Below, in pieces: positions 1 to 11,305 of a stretch of 64,000 bases of DNA. The notes under the pieces are model-generated. The model saw only the letters and a program-made list of their open reading frames with translations. It had not been told where the DNA came from and made no database searches. This stretch comes from Lycium barbarum. Its lineage: Eukaryota > Streptophyta > Magnoliopsida > Solanales > Solanaceae. Every line of letters starts with the position of its first letter. The stretch's first letter is position 1. Both the position numbers and the translations under genes were made by a program. The stretch spans positions 4,378,965 to 4,442,964 of the forward strand of contig NC_083344.1 in assembly GCF_019175385.1 (NCBI RefSeq), given 5' to 3'.

Positions 1-745
1 AGATTCAAATAATTTTGATAAATGGGAAATATGTGTCGAAGCTAAAATTACTAAAAAGTCTTGTTGTTCAGTAAATAGAGAAACTGAATTATTATCTTTG
101 ATCCATACTGGAGGTGATAAAAGATATTATGTGACTTTCATTGATGATTTTTCTAGATTTACTACGTTGTACTTTCTTAGAAATAAAGATGATGCTTTTA
201 ATGCCTTTATTTCTTATAAAATGGAGGTTGAAAATCAGCTTAGTAGAAAAATCAAGATAATTAGATCTGATAAATATGGAGAATATTTTGTCCTTAAATG
301 CTTTTTGTGAAAAAGAAGGTATTATTCATGAAATAACTCCGCCTTATTCACCTGAGTCTAATGGAGTTGCTGAAAGGAAAAATAGAACATTGAAGGAAAT
401 GATGAATTCCATGTTAGTTAGTTTTAATGCACCAAATAATTTGTGGGGTGACGCTATATTATCTACCACTTACAAAATAGGATTCCTCATAAAAGAACTG
501 GCAAATCTCCTTATAAATTGTGGAAATATTATAGACCTAATTTGAAATATTTAAAAGTGTGGGGGTGCCTTGCTAAAGTTCTTTTGCTTGAACCTAAAAA
601 GAGGAAAATCGGTTCTAAAACTGCTGATTGTATGCTTATTGGATATGCTAAACATAGTGCTGCATACATATTTCTTGTTTTGAAAAGTGATGTGCTTGAT
701 TGCAATACTATAATTAAGACAAAAAATGCTGAATTTTTTTAACAT
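1..745 (+). pseudogene. Copia integrase fragment (inactive)
   Basis: This is the catalytic core of a copia integrase, which joins retrotransposon cDNA to the chromosome. Visible motifs are [19 protein letters not shown] (second catalytic Asp) and [18 protein letters not shown] (catalytic Glu). Relative to the family, the stretch that should hold the first catalytic Asp, between LIHT and GGDKRYY at about 100-118, appears deleted. A frame change near 290 separates the second Asp from the Glu segment, and another lies near 520. The last part (YLKVWGCLAKV, then IGYAKHS) is the usual C-terminal copia integrase region. The start lies left of the window. Confidence 0.88.
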
Positions 746-792
746 ATTTTTTCACTGTCTGATAAAATTTCTCATGCACCTGTTGAAAGAAA

Positions 793-1585
793 TAATGAAA
801 TTACTCCTAATGAGGAACTGAGAAAGAGCAGAAGGCCTAGGAAGGAATATTTTTCTTATAGAAATGATTTTCAAACTTTTCTTGTCAATAACGAACCATC
901 AAATTATTTTGAAGCGATATCTTCTTCTGATGCTAAATTTTGGAAAGAGACAATAAAAGTTGAAATTGATTCTATCATGAAAAATAATACATGGGTTTTA
1001 ATTGATTTACCTCCTGGTGCAAAACCTATTGGTTGTAAATGAATTTTCAAAAAGAAGCTTAATCTTGATGGCTTTATAGATAAATATAAAGCTCGTTTAG
1101 TTGCAAAAGGATTTTCTCAAAAACAAAATATTGATTATTTTGATACAATTGCACCAATGACTAGAATTTCTTCTATTCGAGTTTTAATTGCCTTAGCATC
1201 AATTCACAAACTTTTTATCCATCAAATGGATGTTAAAACAACTTTTTTAAATGGTGATTTAGAAGAAGAGATTTATATGGTTCAACCCGAGGGATCTATT
1301 ATTTCTGGACAAGAAAATAAAGTTTGTAAATTAATAAAATCACTTTATGGCCTTAAGCAAGCTCCTAAACAGTGGCATGAGGAAATTTGATCAAGTCTTA
1401 TTGAGAGATAGTTTTTCTTTTATTGAAGTGGATAAATGTGTTTATACTAAACTGGTAGACAATGATTATGTGATAATATGCTTATATGTTGATAACATGC
1501 TCATATTTGGTACAAATTTAAATATTGTGGAAAATACCAAATTATTTTTGTCTACTAATTTTGATATGAAAGATCTGGTGAAGTA
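793..1585 (+). pseudogene. Copia reverse transcriptase fragment (inactive)
   Basis: RT motifs appear in order: WVLIDLPPGAKPIGCK, then a TGA at 1040-1042 where the family has Trp before IFKKK; ARLVAKGFSQ; MDVKTTFLNGDLEEEIYM; and KLIKSLYGLKQAPKQWH at about 1328-1383. A frame change follows near 1386. The polymerase box at 1485-1496 reads YVDN instead of YVDD, so one of the two catalytic aspartates is gone (GAT to AAC). Both the stop and this loss are what G-to-A change would produce. The enzyme would normally copy element RNA into cDNA in cytoplasmic particles. Confidence 0.9.
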
Positions 1586-1588
1586 AAT

Positions 1589-2440
1589 ATGATATTGGGA
1601 GTTAAAGTTATAAGGAGTGATGATAATATATTTCTGTCACAAGAACATTATGTAGAGAGACTTCTTAAGAAGTTTGAATGTTTTGAGGTGACACCTGTGG
1701 CCACTCCTTATGATGCTAACTCTCAATTGAAAAAGAATAATGGTGACCCAGTTGCTCAGTCTAAATATGCGCAGATTATTGGGAGTCTGATGCATTTAAT
1801 GAATTTTACAAGGCCTGATATAGCCTATGTTGTATGTAAACTGAGTAGATATACTTATAATCCCAATCATGAGCATTGGTCTGCATTAATTAGACTGATG
1901 AAATATTTGAAAGGAACCATGAATTATGGTATCATGTATAGTGAATTCCCCTCTACTTTAGAAGGGTATTGTGATGCAACCTGAATCTTTGATTCAAATG
2001 AGACAAAAACCATTAGTGGCTATGTGTTCACCCTTGGTGGGGGTGCAATATCGTGGAAATCAGCTAAGCAGACAATCATTGCAAGATCAACTATGGAGTC
2101 AGAGTTTGTAGCTCTGGAATTAGCTGGTTCTGAGGCTGAGTGGCTGAAAAATTTCTTAGCAAATATGTCTTCAACGAAGGATGAGTTGCTTCCTGTGTTT
2201 ATGCATTGTGATTGTCAAGCGGCAATATCTATTGCAAAGAATAAATCTTATAATTGTAAGAGCAGACACATGAAATTGAGACATGATGTCCTTAAGCAGC
2301 TGCTGAAAGATGGAATAATTTCCATTGATTATGTGAAGTTAGAAATGAATTTGGCCAATTCAATGACTAAACCCGTGGGAAGAAAAATAACTCTTCAAGC
2401 ATCAAAAGAGATGGGGTTAAGGCCATATGATTATCAATAG
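1589..2440 (+). pseudogene. Copia RT C-terminus and RNase H (inactive)
   Basis: The first part (ILGVKVIRSDDNIFLSQEHYVERLLKKF, then IGSLMHLMNFTRPDIAY and MKYLKGTMNYGIMY) is the RT thumb/connection region. A TGA at 1982-1984 replaces the Trp expected after CDAT. RNase H follows: [40 protein letters not shown], the [13 protein letters not shown] box, and [16 protein letters not shown]. The fragment ends at a TAG at 2438-2440, the usual end of copia pol. RNase H would degrade the RNA strand during reverse transcription. Confidence 0.9.
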
Positions 2441-2966
2441 AGATGGTAATCCAACCTATGTGATTGGAGATCTCATGAAATAGGTTCATATGGGTAATAA
2501 TAAGTCGTTATTGGCTATGTGCACTTAAAAGAGAGTGCTTGAACTGCAATTAATTGTGAGGATGAGTTATTTACTCTTAATGAATTCATAGTCCTTATGG
2601 ATGGTGTATTGGAAGCAGTGTACACTTGATGAATTCACCTATATGAGAGTGAAGTGGGGCCGCTCCTATGAGACGTTGGCCTAGTCTCCAGAGCTCTCAG
2701 TAATAACTAGGCACGCGCATGGCCTAGGGCGCAAAACCGCGTTGAAAAGCAAAATTACGGAGTCGATATGTGACTGGTAAAGTCTCTGACTTACAATAAG
2801 AATTACTGGTTCATAGAAATTTTATATTTCATCAGTAATTCTGTAAGTTAAATTTTATCGATCTAAATTTGATTCATAGCCCAAAAGGCACCAAACCTAT
2901 TGCATTTCAGACATGCAAATCCAGCAAGTTATAATTTTTTTTAAAATCTTTAAAATAGTGGGGGAT
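2441..2966 (+). other. Copia 3' untranslated region and polypurine tract
   Basis: Non-coding DNA between the end of RNase H and the 3' LTR. A purine-rich tract (AAAATAGTGGGGGAT, 2952-2966) lies directly before the LTR start, as expected for the plus-strand primer site. Nothing else was recognised. Confidence 0.65.
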
Positions 2967-3130
2967 TGTAGTGTATCTTAAAGATTTAATAATAAGTAAT
3001 TTTTTTTTTAATTGGGAGTAATGTGGCAAGAGGAGAATTAGCCAAGTAACTCCTACACTTGGCAATTTGCATGGAGATTTGTTGACAACAAAGCTGCACA
3101 CTTGTCATTGTTTGAAAGAATTTTTTGGCC

Positions 3131-3140
3131 TATAAATAGG
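3131..3140 (+). promoter_or_regulatory. TATA box of the copia LTR
   Basis: TATAAATAGG is a canonical plant TATA box at a plausible position in the LTR. It is followed by an A-rich run and a pyrimidine-rich stretch that could hold the RNA start. Confidence 0.6.
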
Positions 3141-3374
3141 CTCACAATTCCTCCAGCAAAGATACACCAAAAAAAAAAAAAAAGAATAACCCTTTCCTTT
3201 CCCATAGCATCTCACGTCCCCTCCCTCTTTCTAATATATTTCCACAAAATATAAATTAGTTTCTCTTTCTTTTATTTCCTTAGTATAACTTGCTGGTATA
3301 ATTTAATTTTGCCGATTCCTATATCCTCTAATTAATTTAGAGAAGGGCTTATTTAATTCTGGAAAAATATTTCA

Positions 3375-3532
3375 CATTGCTAATATAGTTTCTTAGGACA
3401 GTGCCTAGCACGACTCAAGTCATATTTACTAAATATATTATCATATATTTTTTCATTGCTAAAATAATTTCTTAGAATAGTGCCAAGAACGACTCAAGTC
3501 ATATTTACTAAATATATTATCGTAGTGATATT
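3375..3532 (+). repeat. 79-bp tandem duplication
   Basis: Two copies, 3375-3453 and 3454-3532, each contain CATTGCTAA and ACGACTCAAGTCATATTTAC and differ at a handful of positions. They lie in or just past the copia LTR. Confidence 0.75.
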
Positions 3533-4135
3533 TATTTTCAAGTGCTGTTATTTTACTTTGCTAAAATATATATATATATATATATTTTTATTATTATTAT
3601 TATTATTAGTATACTGGTTTATTTTGTGGTTTTCCTCAACATTATTTCCTTCTTTGTTCCTTGAGGCGAAACATATATGATCCCTAGGGGTATTATATTA
3701 TTTACTGGGTTGTGTTTTTTGTTAAGGCTTGTTAAAAATACCTCAGTTACCGCTGATGATGTGAAATATGTGCTAATGAGTCCTTGATGATAGGCTATTA
3801 TTTAGTGGGCATTTGGACGTAAGTATTATGAAACTTGAAGAATACTTGTTGTTGTTTCCAAGTTGAAAATGGTATTTGAAAATTGGAGTTGTGTTTGGAC
3901 ATGTATGAATATAAGCTGGAGTTGTTTTTGAATTTTTGTGAGTGATTTGGAGTGAAAATTGTGAAAATTATTTTTTGAGTTCTTCGAATTTTGGAAGTTC
4001 CGAAGTTGAATTTCAAAAAATTATAACAATTCTAATTTCAAACTGCTTTTCGAAAATTGTGCGCATAATATATATATGCCTTTTGAAAGTAGCACTTGAG
4101 TTCAGTTAATTTATCGAAAGATATTTGAAATTGAA

Positions 4136-4140
<5 letters not shown>

Positions 4141-4223
<83 letters not shown>
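4141..4223. repeat. (AT)n microsatellite
   Basis: Uninterrupted AT dinucleotide run of about 83 bp. Confidence 0.97.
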
Positions 4224-4225
<2 letters not shown>

Positions 4226-4638
4226 TTTAGTTGTATGTGGACATGTAACATGTATTTCACTGGGCAAGAAAAATTTGTGAAATATGAAACATGAACCGAT
4301 AAGAAATTGTTTGCTTTGACTCCTCTATGTTTTCAGTTTTGTTTTTTTATTGTGTTTCTTTATTTGAATTGTAAAGTTCGTTGTCTGTTGCTTTTCTTCT
4401 TTTTTTTTTTTTAGGAAAAAAATACAGTTAATCCCAACTCTAATTAATTCCAATAAAATAAATAATTTGTCACTTAATCATTATAAAAAATTAAAATTTA
4501 TCTATTTTATCTCAACTGATTTATATAAAATTATTAGTTTCAAATTTATTGATAATCGCGCGGACAAATTCACTCATATATTCATTATTCTTGTATGTAT
4601 CAAGAAACCCATTAGATATATATTCAAACTTTGTACGT

Positions 4639-4802
4639 ATTAAGAAATCAAAAAAAAAAAAAAGTTTACAAAATATTTGACATGGTATATCAACTTGAGT
4701 CGTAGGAGCAGAGATAGAATATTAAGAAATCAAAAAAAAAAAAAAAAGTTTACAAAATATTTGACATGGTATATCAACTTGAGTCGTAGGAGCAGAGTTA
4801 GA
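4639..4802 (+). repeat. 82-bp tandem duplication
   Basis: Copies at 4639-4720 and 4721-4802 both start ATTAAGAAATC followed by an A-run, and both contain TTTGACATGGTATATCAACT. They differ mainly in A-run length and one base near the end. Confidence 0.9.
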
Positions 4803-5140
4803 ATATAGCTTACGAGTTTGATCCCACTCAATAATTTTGGTCCAAATTTAATATTTGTCTTAAAAAATTCATTGAAACGAATTCAATAATTTAATAGAAC
4901 TACATTCTTGGTCCAACAAATTTCAAATTTGGCTTCGCCGTTGAGTCCTGAGGTCATTAAGAAACTTATAAACTCCAAATTATAGATTCATAATTATTAA
5001 TGAGTATATATTTTTTTTTATTTAACTTAATCATGATAAATTAGTATATAAGTTGATATTAGCACCAAATGCATCCAAGTTTTTACCTGTTTCCACTTAT
5101 CCGCTTTTCCTATGTTCCTTTTCTCAATACTACTATTATA

Positions 5141-5390
5141 TTCCCTCTGTTCACTTTTACTTATTCACTTTAGATTTTTCACGCTATTTAAGATTTAATA
5201 AATAAAATGCACAATTTATCAATGTAGCCATATTAATTAGTGCATATTTTTATTGAATTTGAAAAGTACTTTGAAGTGTGTAATTAATACTATGGGTAAA
5301 ATAGGAAAACAATTTGTCTTGATATGCTAAAAGTGATAAGTAACAGTGAAAATCCTATTTTTGGAATATTGTAAAAGTGAATGGAGGGAA
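5141..5390. mobile_element. Stowaway-type MITE (1)
   Basis: The terminal inverted repeats start TTCCCTCTGTTCACTTTTAC and end GTAAAAGTGAATGGAGGGAA, flanked by TA on both sides (5139-5140 and 5391-5392). TA duplication and CTCCCTCCGTTC-like ends are the marks of Tc1/mariner-mobilised Stowaway MITEs. It is about 250 bp, non-coding, and related to the copy at 53717-53959. Confidence 0.85.
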
Positions 5391-5392
5391 TA

Positions 5393-7030
5393 ATATTGAT
5401 AACATTCAACACCTTATCCTCTTTCGTGCTTCTCTGTTATTCGTTCGATAAGAATTTGACTTTGAAAGTTAAATTGTGAAGTGAGAAGTGCAACTTATAC
5501 TTTCAATTAATAGATTTTAACGCTTCTTCACACGCCCAGGTAAACATTAGAGCATGAAAATTGAATAAGAAGAATATTTCGCTAAGCTTATAAGTTGGTA
5601 AACTGGCTTATAAACATTTTTTACTTATTTACTTATTTGGTATATTCGAACTGCTTATAAGCTAAGTCCCTTATAATTCAAAATCATTCAAAAGTCATGA
5701 GTTGGTCACACTCACTCCTAACTTATGATTTTTCAGTTTATAAACACTTTTGATTTGACCGAAACTTTTGCGATCTAATCTTTAAAAAAAAATTGATTCT
5801 CCAAATGTTCTTTCGAGGAAAAAAATCCCTCTCCACTCCATACTTGTCGTCTTTCCGTCTTTTTTTTTCTTCTTAACAAATATAACTTCGAATTACAAAA
5901 AACTAAGGGAATTTAGTCATTATAATAAAAGAATAGCTTATCAATACTTTTTTACCAAACATATCAACTATCTATTATCAATTACAACACTGCTATCAAA
6001 ACAAGTAACTGCTTATATTTAAATTTAGCTGTGATAAGTGTTTTTCAACATTTAAAACTTAGTTGTGAAAAATGTTTTTTCAACACTTAAAACTTATCCT
6101 ATTTACAACCAGCTAATCCAAATTGACTCAAAACTAATTCTAATGCCATGAAGAAGTAAATCTTCGGGCTAAGTACTTATGCAAACTGATAATATGAAAA
6201 TTTTGTACAGTGTGTCAAATTTGCACTCCATGAACAATACGATTTTTCACCAAATATGTATATGTCACGATGTGATGAGATTATCATATCTTGTTCATTC
6301 ACATTTTACAAGAGAAATTTAAGTTATGTAGATATGTTGTAAATTATATTAAAGGGGATCTCTTGTTACTCTATTCCTTATGTTGACATATATTATTATT
6401 AGGTTTAACAAAGAAAAGTTTACTATGGTAACTTGATTTATTTTCCTAAACCTAGTAGTCTTTTTCTAGAAAACAATATTTTCTTCTCCTATAAATAAAA
6501 GGCTCCGTGTCTGCCATAAGGGTTCAGTTTCATAACATTATTATTGGACCTCAAATATATTAGTGGTACATTCTTGAGAATAAAATACTTATGATTCTCT
6601 CAGTATATATCTTATTTTAAGTATTATAACCGACCAAACTTCTATATTTTTCCCTTTCTATTTCTCATCAATATTGGTATTGCTTTGCGACTAAACTAAT
6701 AAGTCAAATCTCATTCTGTTGAGCAAAACATTTTTTATTACGGACGACTCTATTCTTGAGCACAAACTCTACATTTTTATTTACCATTTCACTATAACTT
6801 TGACATTAATAAAACTGTATATTTTTCCAGTTTCAATTTATATCTCAAAAAGAATGTCATCTTTCTATAATTAGAAACAACTTTACTTTTAAATTTCCGT
6901 TTTACTTTTAATAAAATGATTTATATCTACACAAATATTCAAGGATTGTTTTAGATCACAAATTTCAAAATTCTTCTTTTCTTTTTTAAATTTTGTGTCA
7001 AGTCAAATGGTTTCATATCTGAGGGGATTA
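5393..7030. other. Intergenic DNA, no gene recognised
   Basis: No coding signature. About 5570-6125 has several CTTATAAG-type palindromes and resembles a decayed foldback MITE related to the element at 62770-63032. A promoter-like TATAAATA at 6490-6497 is followed by a pyrimidine-rich stretch and might be the remains of an LTR, but no LTR ends were found. Confidence 0.45.
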
Positions 7031-7110
7031 TATACGGTCAAACCTCTCTATAACAACATCATTGGGTCTAAATTTTTTTGAATGTTATAGAGAATGGTTG
7101 TTATACACGT
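7031..7110. mobile_element. Left arm of split inverted-repeat element (insertion target)
   Basis: The sequence has CTCTATAACAAC and GTTGTTATA motifs typical of a dispersed inverted-repeat element. Its continuation is at 53009. Removing 7111-53008 and one CACGT gives GTTGTTATAC-AC-GTATAACAAC, a 10-bp inverted repeat at the insertion point, which supports the two arms having been contiguous. Confidence 0.7.
7106..7110 (+). other. Target-site duplication CACGT, left
   Basis: CACGT directly precedes the first base of element A's LTR (TGTAGACATC). The same five bases directly follow the last base of element B's inverted LTR at 53009-53013. Confidence 0.85.
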
Positions 7111-8198
7111 TGTAGACATCGAAATTTTATGGGACTCTACAAGATGAGCCCAATATCTGTTAGGGTTTCTTGGAGGCCTCTATCTCTAAACCCTAGCTCA
7201 CACTTATATAAGGCACACATATTCCCTTGGAAAGGCATCTCAAATATCCCATAAACTAATGAGTATTCAAAAAGAGGTCAATATGTGGCCGGATATTTCT
7301 TGACAACCAAATACTTCAAGAAGATCCACAATATCCTTTCATGGAGATCAAATACATCCCAAGAAAGTCCACATATCCAAATCCAAATTAGCCTACGTTT
7401 GAGAAATAAGCTACTAACGGCTCTCGAATCATGGAGAAATATTAGGAGAGAAGAATCAAGGGAGTAAATATGTCACGACCCGACCCGTGGGCCATGACGG
7501 GCACCCGATGCTAACCTACCCGGGCACCTCTTATCGTACATTCACATTCACATCTAGGTGGACCACATAACTTATTCATAATTCCTATACATCAACAATA
7601 TTAATCTCGTTGGGCAACAACACATTTATATCATCATCGAAAACAATGCCCATATCCATATACACGAGCCGATGAGGCTATCAAAATAATATACAAAATA
7701 TGGGCCGACAAGGCTGCAAGACATCTAACCATACACAACTGTCTACTAGCCTCTAAGAAGAGTATGTAACATCATATAGGTGGGATAGGACCCCGCCATG
7801 CCCATATGCATGTACACAAAAAAATAATACCCAAAAGTCGTAGCTCCGGATGAAATGGAGCTCCTCTATGTAGTCCCTGAATAAGAAATCTATGGATCAA
7901 GCCTGTCTCCCTGTCCACTTGCGGGCATGACGCAACGTCCACAAATAAAAGGACGTCAGTACGAATAATGTACTGAGTATGTAAAGCATAATCAACATCA
8001 TAGCAAGAGCATAAGAGACAGCACAAGAATTAGCATTAAAAATAGCATAAGATGGGAGAATCAGGAGGTAATAGAGCCATTTGTACCTCTAGTGGCCATC
8101 ATCATATTTACTTACTTGTCTTTCATAGGGACCTTCCATTTCTAATGCATACTCGTGTACATACATATATACATATATATTCGTATTTGTATCCATAG

Positions 8199-8358
8199 CA
8201 TACCCGACCACGAAGGTTCAGTGGTTCACATACCCGGCTATGACAAGGCTCGGTGATTATACATACCTGGCCGTACCAAGGCTCAGTGTTATCCATACCC
8301 AACTGCAGTGGTGTGCGCGCGACAGGTATCATACCCGGCCATGTAAGCTCGGTGTTAC
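8199..8358 (+). repeat. Degenerate ~45-bp tandem repeat in solo LTR 1
   Basis: About four imperfect copies of a CATACCCGGCCATG...AAGGCTCGGTG unit. Solo LTR 2 has a different GC-rich tandem repeat in the corresponding part (48476-48580). Confidence 0.65.
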
Positions 8359-8564
8359 ATAGTAATCATACATACTTAGATATGTACACATAAGAGTCCA
8401 TAAGAATTATGAACATCATTACCATCGTCATTTCCGTTACATCTATCCTTAGAGGATCAACTATCGTATAAAGGAGGTAATAGTATCGTGAAAGTATCGA
8501 GAGTCATGAGTTTCGGTAATCTTAGAGATAGAGTCACTTGGAAGACATTATGGGACTCATGAAA

Positions 8565-8596
8565 GGATACATATATATACATACATACATATATAT

Positions 8597-8670
<74 letters not shown>

Positions 8671-8672
8671 AT
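8565..8672. repeat. Compound TA / CATA / GT microsatellite
   Basis: TA and CATA repeats pass directly into a GT run of about 30 bp and end in ATGTATGTAT. Apparent reading frames here are low-complexity artefacts. Confidence 0.95.
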
Positions 8673-9497
8673 CAAAGGAATCATGCCTTAATGAAAGAAG
8701 GGTTAGCCTTACATACTTTTTCATCTTCTTAACTACTCAGCGTTCACTGTCATAGCTTGAACAATCTACATTAGAAGGATTCATACTATGGTTAGCCTTA
8801 ATGATACTCTTAGATTCAAACTAGAATAATTCATGATCTAATGAAAATTGGGCAGCATTTCCCCTATTTCATCAACTTTCACCATATTACAAAACAACTC
8901 CCAACAACCACAATAACATCCACAATATCATAATCAAGTAATCATATTTCACTAAGCCTTCAAAATTCATCCTTATGTTCAACCTATACCAACAACTTCA
9001 CACCCATTTTAGCTCATTTTCATACAATACTTCCTCATCACCATTACTACCTTCCATAACAAGATTATATCCATATTATATTAAGAATCATGACTCAAGT
9101 TAGCTTATCACTCAAAAACATCATAAAAGTTACATTTAGCCCTCATTTTCTACTTTCTTCTTCAACCCAAGTTCTTCAACAACCAAGCATTCATGATAAC
9201 ATGAAATAAGCATGGAAACTAACCTTTTACCTCATGGGAGTGAGATTTGGAGCAGCTATTAACTTATGTGAAAACCCTAGCCTCAATATCCAAGAATCTC
9301 TTGTAGTCTACTAACCCTAGAAAGCCTTCACACACATGAACACTTTGATTCTTGTCTCTTGATATTTGTTTTCTCTTGGATTGGGGTGGAATATGCTTGG
9401 AGAAGGGTTTTGAGCTCTCAAGACTTGTGGAAGATGAAAAATGAAATAAATGAACAAAGGCCATCTATTTATACAAAACATAAAAATTCAGCCCGAT

Positions 9498-9745
9498 GGA
9501 CTTATACGGACCACTTATACGGTCCGTATAAGTGGACCGCATAACACTACCATGGGAAAGTCGCTTTCTGATGTGGGTCAAGTTATACGGACCCCCTTAT
9601 ATGGATCGTATAAAGTTATACGGACCGTATAAGTGGTCGTATAACACCACCAAGAAAATGACCCTTTCTGTGAAGGTCATGTTATACGGACCCTCCTTAT
9701 ATGGACCGTATAAGGTTATACAGACTGTATAAGTGGCCGTATAAC
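9498..9745. repeat. Tandem palindromic repeats around TTATACGGACCGTATAA
   Basis: Several imperfect units combine TTATACGGACC and GGACCGTATAAG in both orientations, separated by GTATAACACCACC and an AAAATGACC...CTTTCTGTGAAGGTCA spacer. Each ACTTATACGGTCCGTATAAGT core is a near-perfect palindrome. Confidence 0.8.
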
Positions 9746-10202
9746 TTCCAGTTCTGCGAAACTTCCTCTCGTTGATTCGTTTGACTTTCAATCCTCGTGG
9801 AACCTTCTTGTCACTTACATAATACTTCATTAACCATACAATAGGCCCTATAGCAGCCTCTCAAAACATCACCAAATAAATACTAGCTCAATCATAGCGA
9901 AAAACCTTTCCGAACACAATTTACATTTCACTTCCTTCAATAAACCGAATTTCACATATCCGCACAACTTCAAAATCTTATGGTATGCACTCTAGGCTAT
10001 CTAATATCTTTCTTAATCTCGTAAGGATTTCATAATCACCTTAAGCTCGCATTAGCCTATCCACAAGGCAACAAGTCCAGAAATTTCTGAGGTGTAACAA
10101 AACAGATCTTGTACCCGCAATATTCATCAATAAAATCTCTATTTCTTCATATTTTATTTGTGGTTACAATTTATTTCCGCATATTAAAATTTCTTGCAAA
10201 CA

Positions 10203-10846
10203 AATTAGCACGCCCAGTGGGACCAAATCTACCCTTCATCTCTTCTCTCACAAATCAGATCAAATCTCTAACAATGGGGGAAATCTATAGGGACAAAGCT
10301 ATTGTTCTCTATCCTAGCGTTTCTCCATTAAAGCTGTAAGGGAGGGAGCGGATCCAAATAATATCTCGCCAAAGCCACAAAGTTGTGAAGGAGATATGCT
10401 AAGTGACTCATCGTTAAAGCTACATGATAGCAGTAGGAGAATTTTGTTGTATGGCAAGTAAAGAAGTAAAATCTTCCATAACCATAAGGTGCCATAGTTG
10501 ATATATGGAATGAGGGAGCCCAATATCATTTTTTCCCGTGGAAACTTAAGTGCTGGGTTTGGCTCCTATTTGGTCAGACGTGAAGTTGCTTTAATTCCAC
10601 CAGTAACATCTTACGAAGAATGAAAGTAAGGTAGTAGTACAGTTGGGAGTGCTATTAATTGTTCTCCAAGGTATAAATGAAAAAAAAAAATTAGACGGTC
10701 AATTCACGCACCTACATATGTAAATGTTAAGCGTTTTGGTATTGGGATACGATGAAAAAAATCTCATTATTTTCATTGGTACTTCAAGTCTCGTCATTGA
10801 GTTTCGGTAAATCTACACTCCAACAAGCCTTGAAATAGAGGGCATT
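10203..10846 (+). other. Element A internal region (primer site, no coding domain)
   Basis: It begins with a primer-site-like stretch (TTAGCACGCCCAGTGGGACC, about 10205-10224) that matches element B's primer site with changes. It then has a pyrimidine-rich leader and an ATG at about 10274 with no recognisable gag. It ends in a purine tract (GAAATAGAGGGCATT, 10832-10846) next to the second LTR. Confidence 0.75.
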
Positions 10847-11305
10847 TGTAGACATCGAAATTTTATGGGACTCTACAAGATGAGCCCAATATCTGTTAGG
10901 GTTTCTTAGAGGTCTCTATCTCTAAACCCTAGCTCACACTTATATAAGGGACACATATTCCCTTGGAAAGGCATCTCAAATATCCCATAAACTCATCGGT
11001 ATTCAAAAAGAGGTCAATATGTGGCCGGATATTTCTTGACAACCAAATACTTTAAGAAGATTCACAATATCCGTTCATGGAGATCAAATACATCCCAAGA
11101 AAGTCCACATAGCCAAATCCAAATCAGTCTACGTTCAAGAAATAAGCTACTAACGGCCCTCGAATCACGGAGAAATATTAGGAGAGAAGAATCAAGGGAG
11201 TAACCAGATCTTGTACCCGCAATATTCATCAATAAAATCTCTGTTTTTTCATATTTTATTTGTGGTTACAATTTATTTTTCGCATATTAAAATTTGTTGC
11301 AAACA
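10847..11305 (+). repeat. Element A 3' LTR
   Basis: 459 bp, TGTAGACATC...GCAAACA, nearly the same as the first LTR and as the inverted LTR of element B. It is followed by AATG and then directly by antisense RT of element B (TGGCGCCATGCG). Confidence 0.88.

Larger units (their letters stand above)
1..3560 (+). mobile_element. Ty1/copia retrotransposon, 3' part, decayed
   Basis: Successive + strand fragments encode integrase, reverse transcriptase and RNase H in the copia order (integrase before RT), followed by a 3' LTR with a TATA box. The 5' LTR, gag and protease lie outside the window. The coding part is broken by at least two in-frame TGA stops and several frame changes, so the copy cannot be autonomous. 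The 3' limit is uncertain because no target duplication can be checked without the 5' end. Confidence 0.9.
2967..3560 (+). repeat. Copia 3' LTR (start firm, end uncertain)
   Basis: The LTR begins TGTAGTGTATC right after the polypurine tract. It contains a TATA box 165 bp in, then a 79-bp tandem duplication. The CA end could not be fixed because the partner LTR is not in the window; the end given is a guess. Confidence 0.6.
3561..5138. other. AT-rich intergenic DNA, no gene recognised
   Basis: No protein-coding signature was recognised on either strand. The stretch contains TA and TTA microsatellites, poly-A/T runs, an AT dinucleotide array and an 82-bp tandem duplication (both listed separately). 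Confidence 0.6.
7471..10099 (+). mobile_element. Solo LTR 1 (TGTCACGACC...GTAACA), 2.63 kb
   Basis: The element starts TGTCACGACC and ends GGTGTAACA, within element A's first LTR. The flanks are AAATA (7466-7470) and AAACA (10100-10104). The two related intact LTRs show AAACA or a close variant at this point, so this is a 5-bp duplication with one C-to-T change. There is no internal coding region, so it is read as a solo LTR. It shares the ends, GTACTGA...ATGTA phrases and a GGGCAGCATTTCCCCT motif (8850-8865) with solo LTR 2. Its superfamily is not proven. Confidence 0.8.
7111..10202 (+). repeat. Element A 5' LTR (split by solo LTR 1)
   Basis: The LTR runs TGTAGACATC...GCAAACA. It contains a TATA-like TTATATAAGG near 7205 and an R/U5-like end. 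After removing 7471-10104, about 458 bp remain. The copy at 10847 (+) and the copy ending at 53008 (-) align along their whole length by eye. Confidence 0.88.
7111..11305 (+). mobile_element. Element A: short non-autonomous gypsy-type LTR element
   Basis: Two LTRs of 458 and 459 bp (after removing the nested solo LTR) flank a 644-bp internal region with a primer site and polypurine tract but no protein domain. Native length is about 1.56 kb. The LTRs belong to the same family as element B's LTR at 52550-53008, so A looks like a deletion derivative of B's family. Its left flank is CACGT. Its right end abuts element B's RT rather than a matching duplication. Confidence 0.85.

Noticed and set aside
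7285..7467. 60-codon frame repeated at 11021-11203 and 52652-52834
   Set aside because: Lies in the LTRs of elements A and B. It is conserved only because the LTRs are copies of each other.
8457..8732. His/Thr/Tyr-rich frames at the TA/GT microsatellite
   Set aside because: Low-complexity translation on both strands of a simple repeat.
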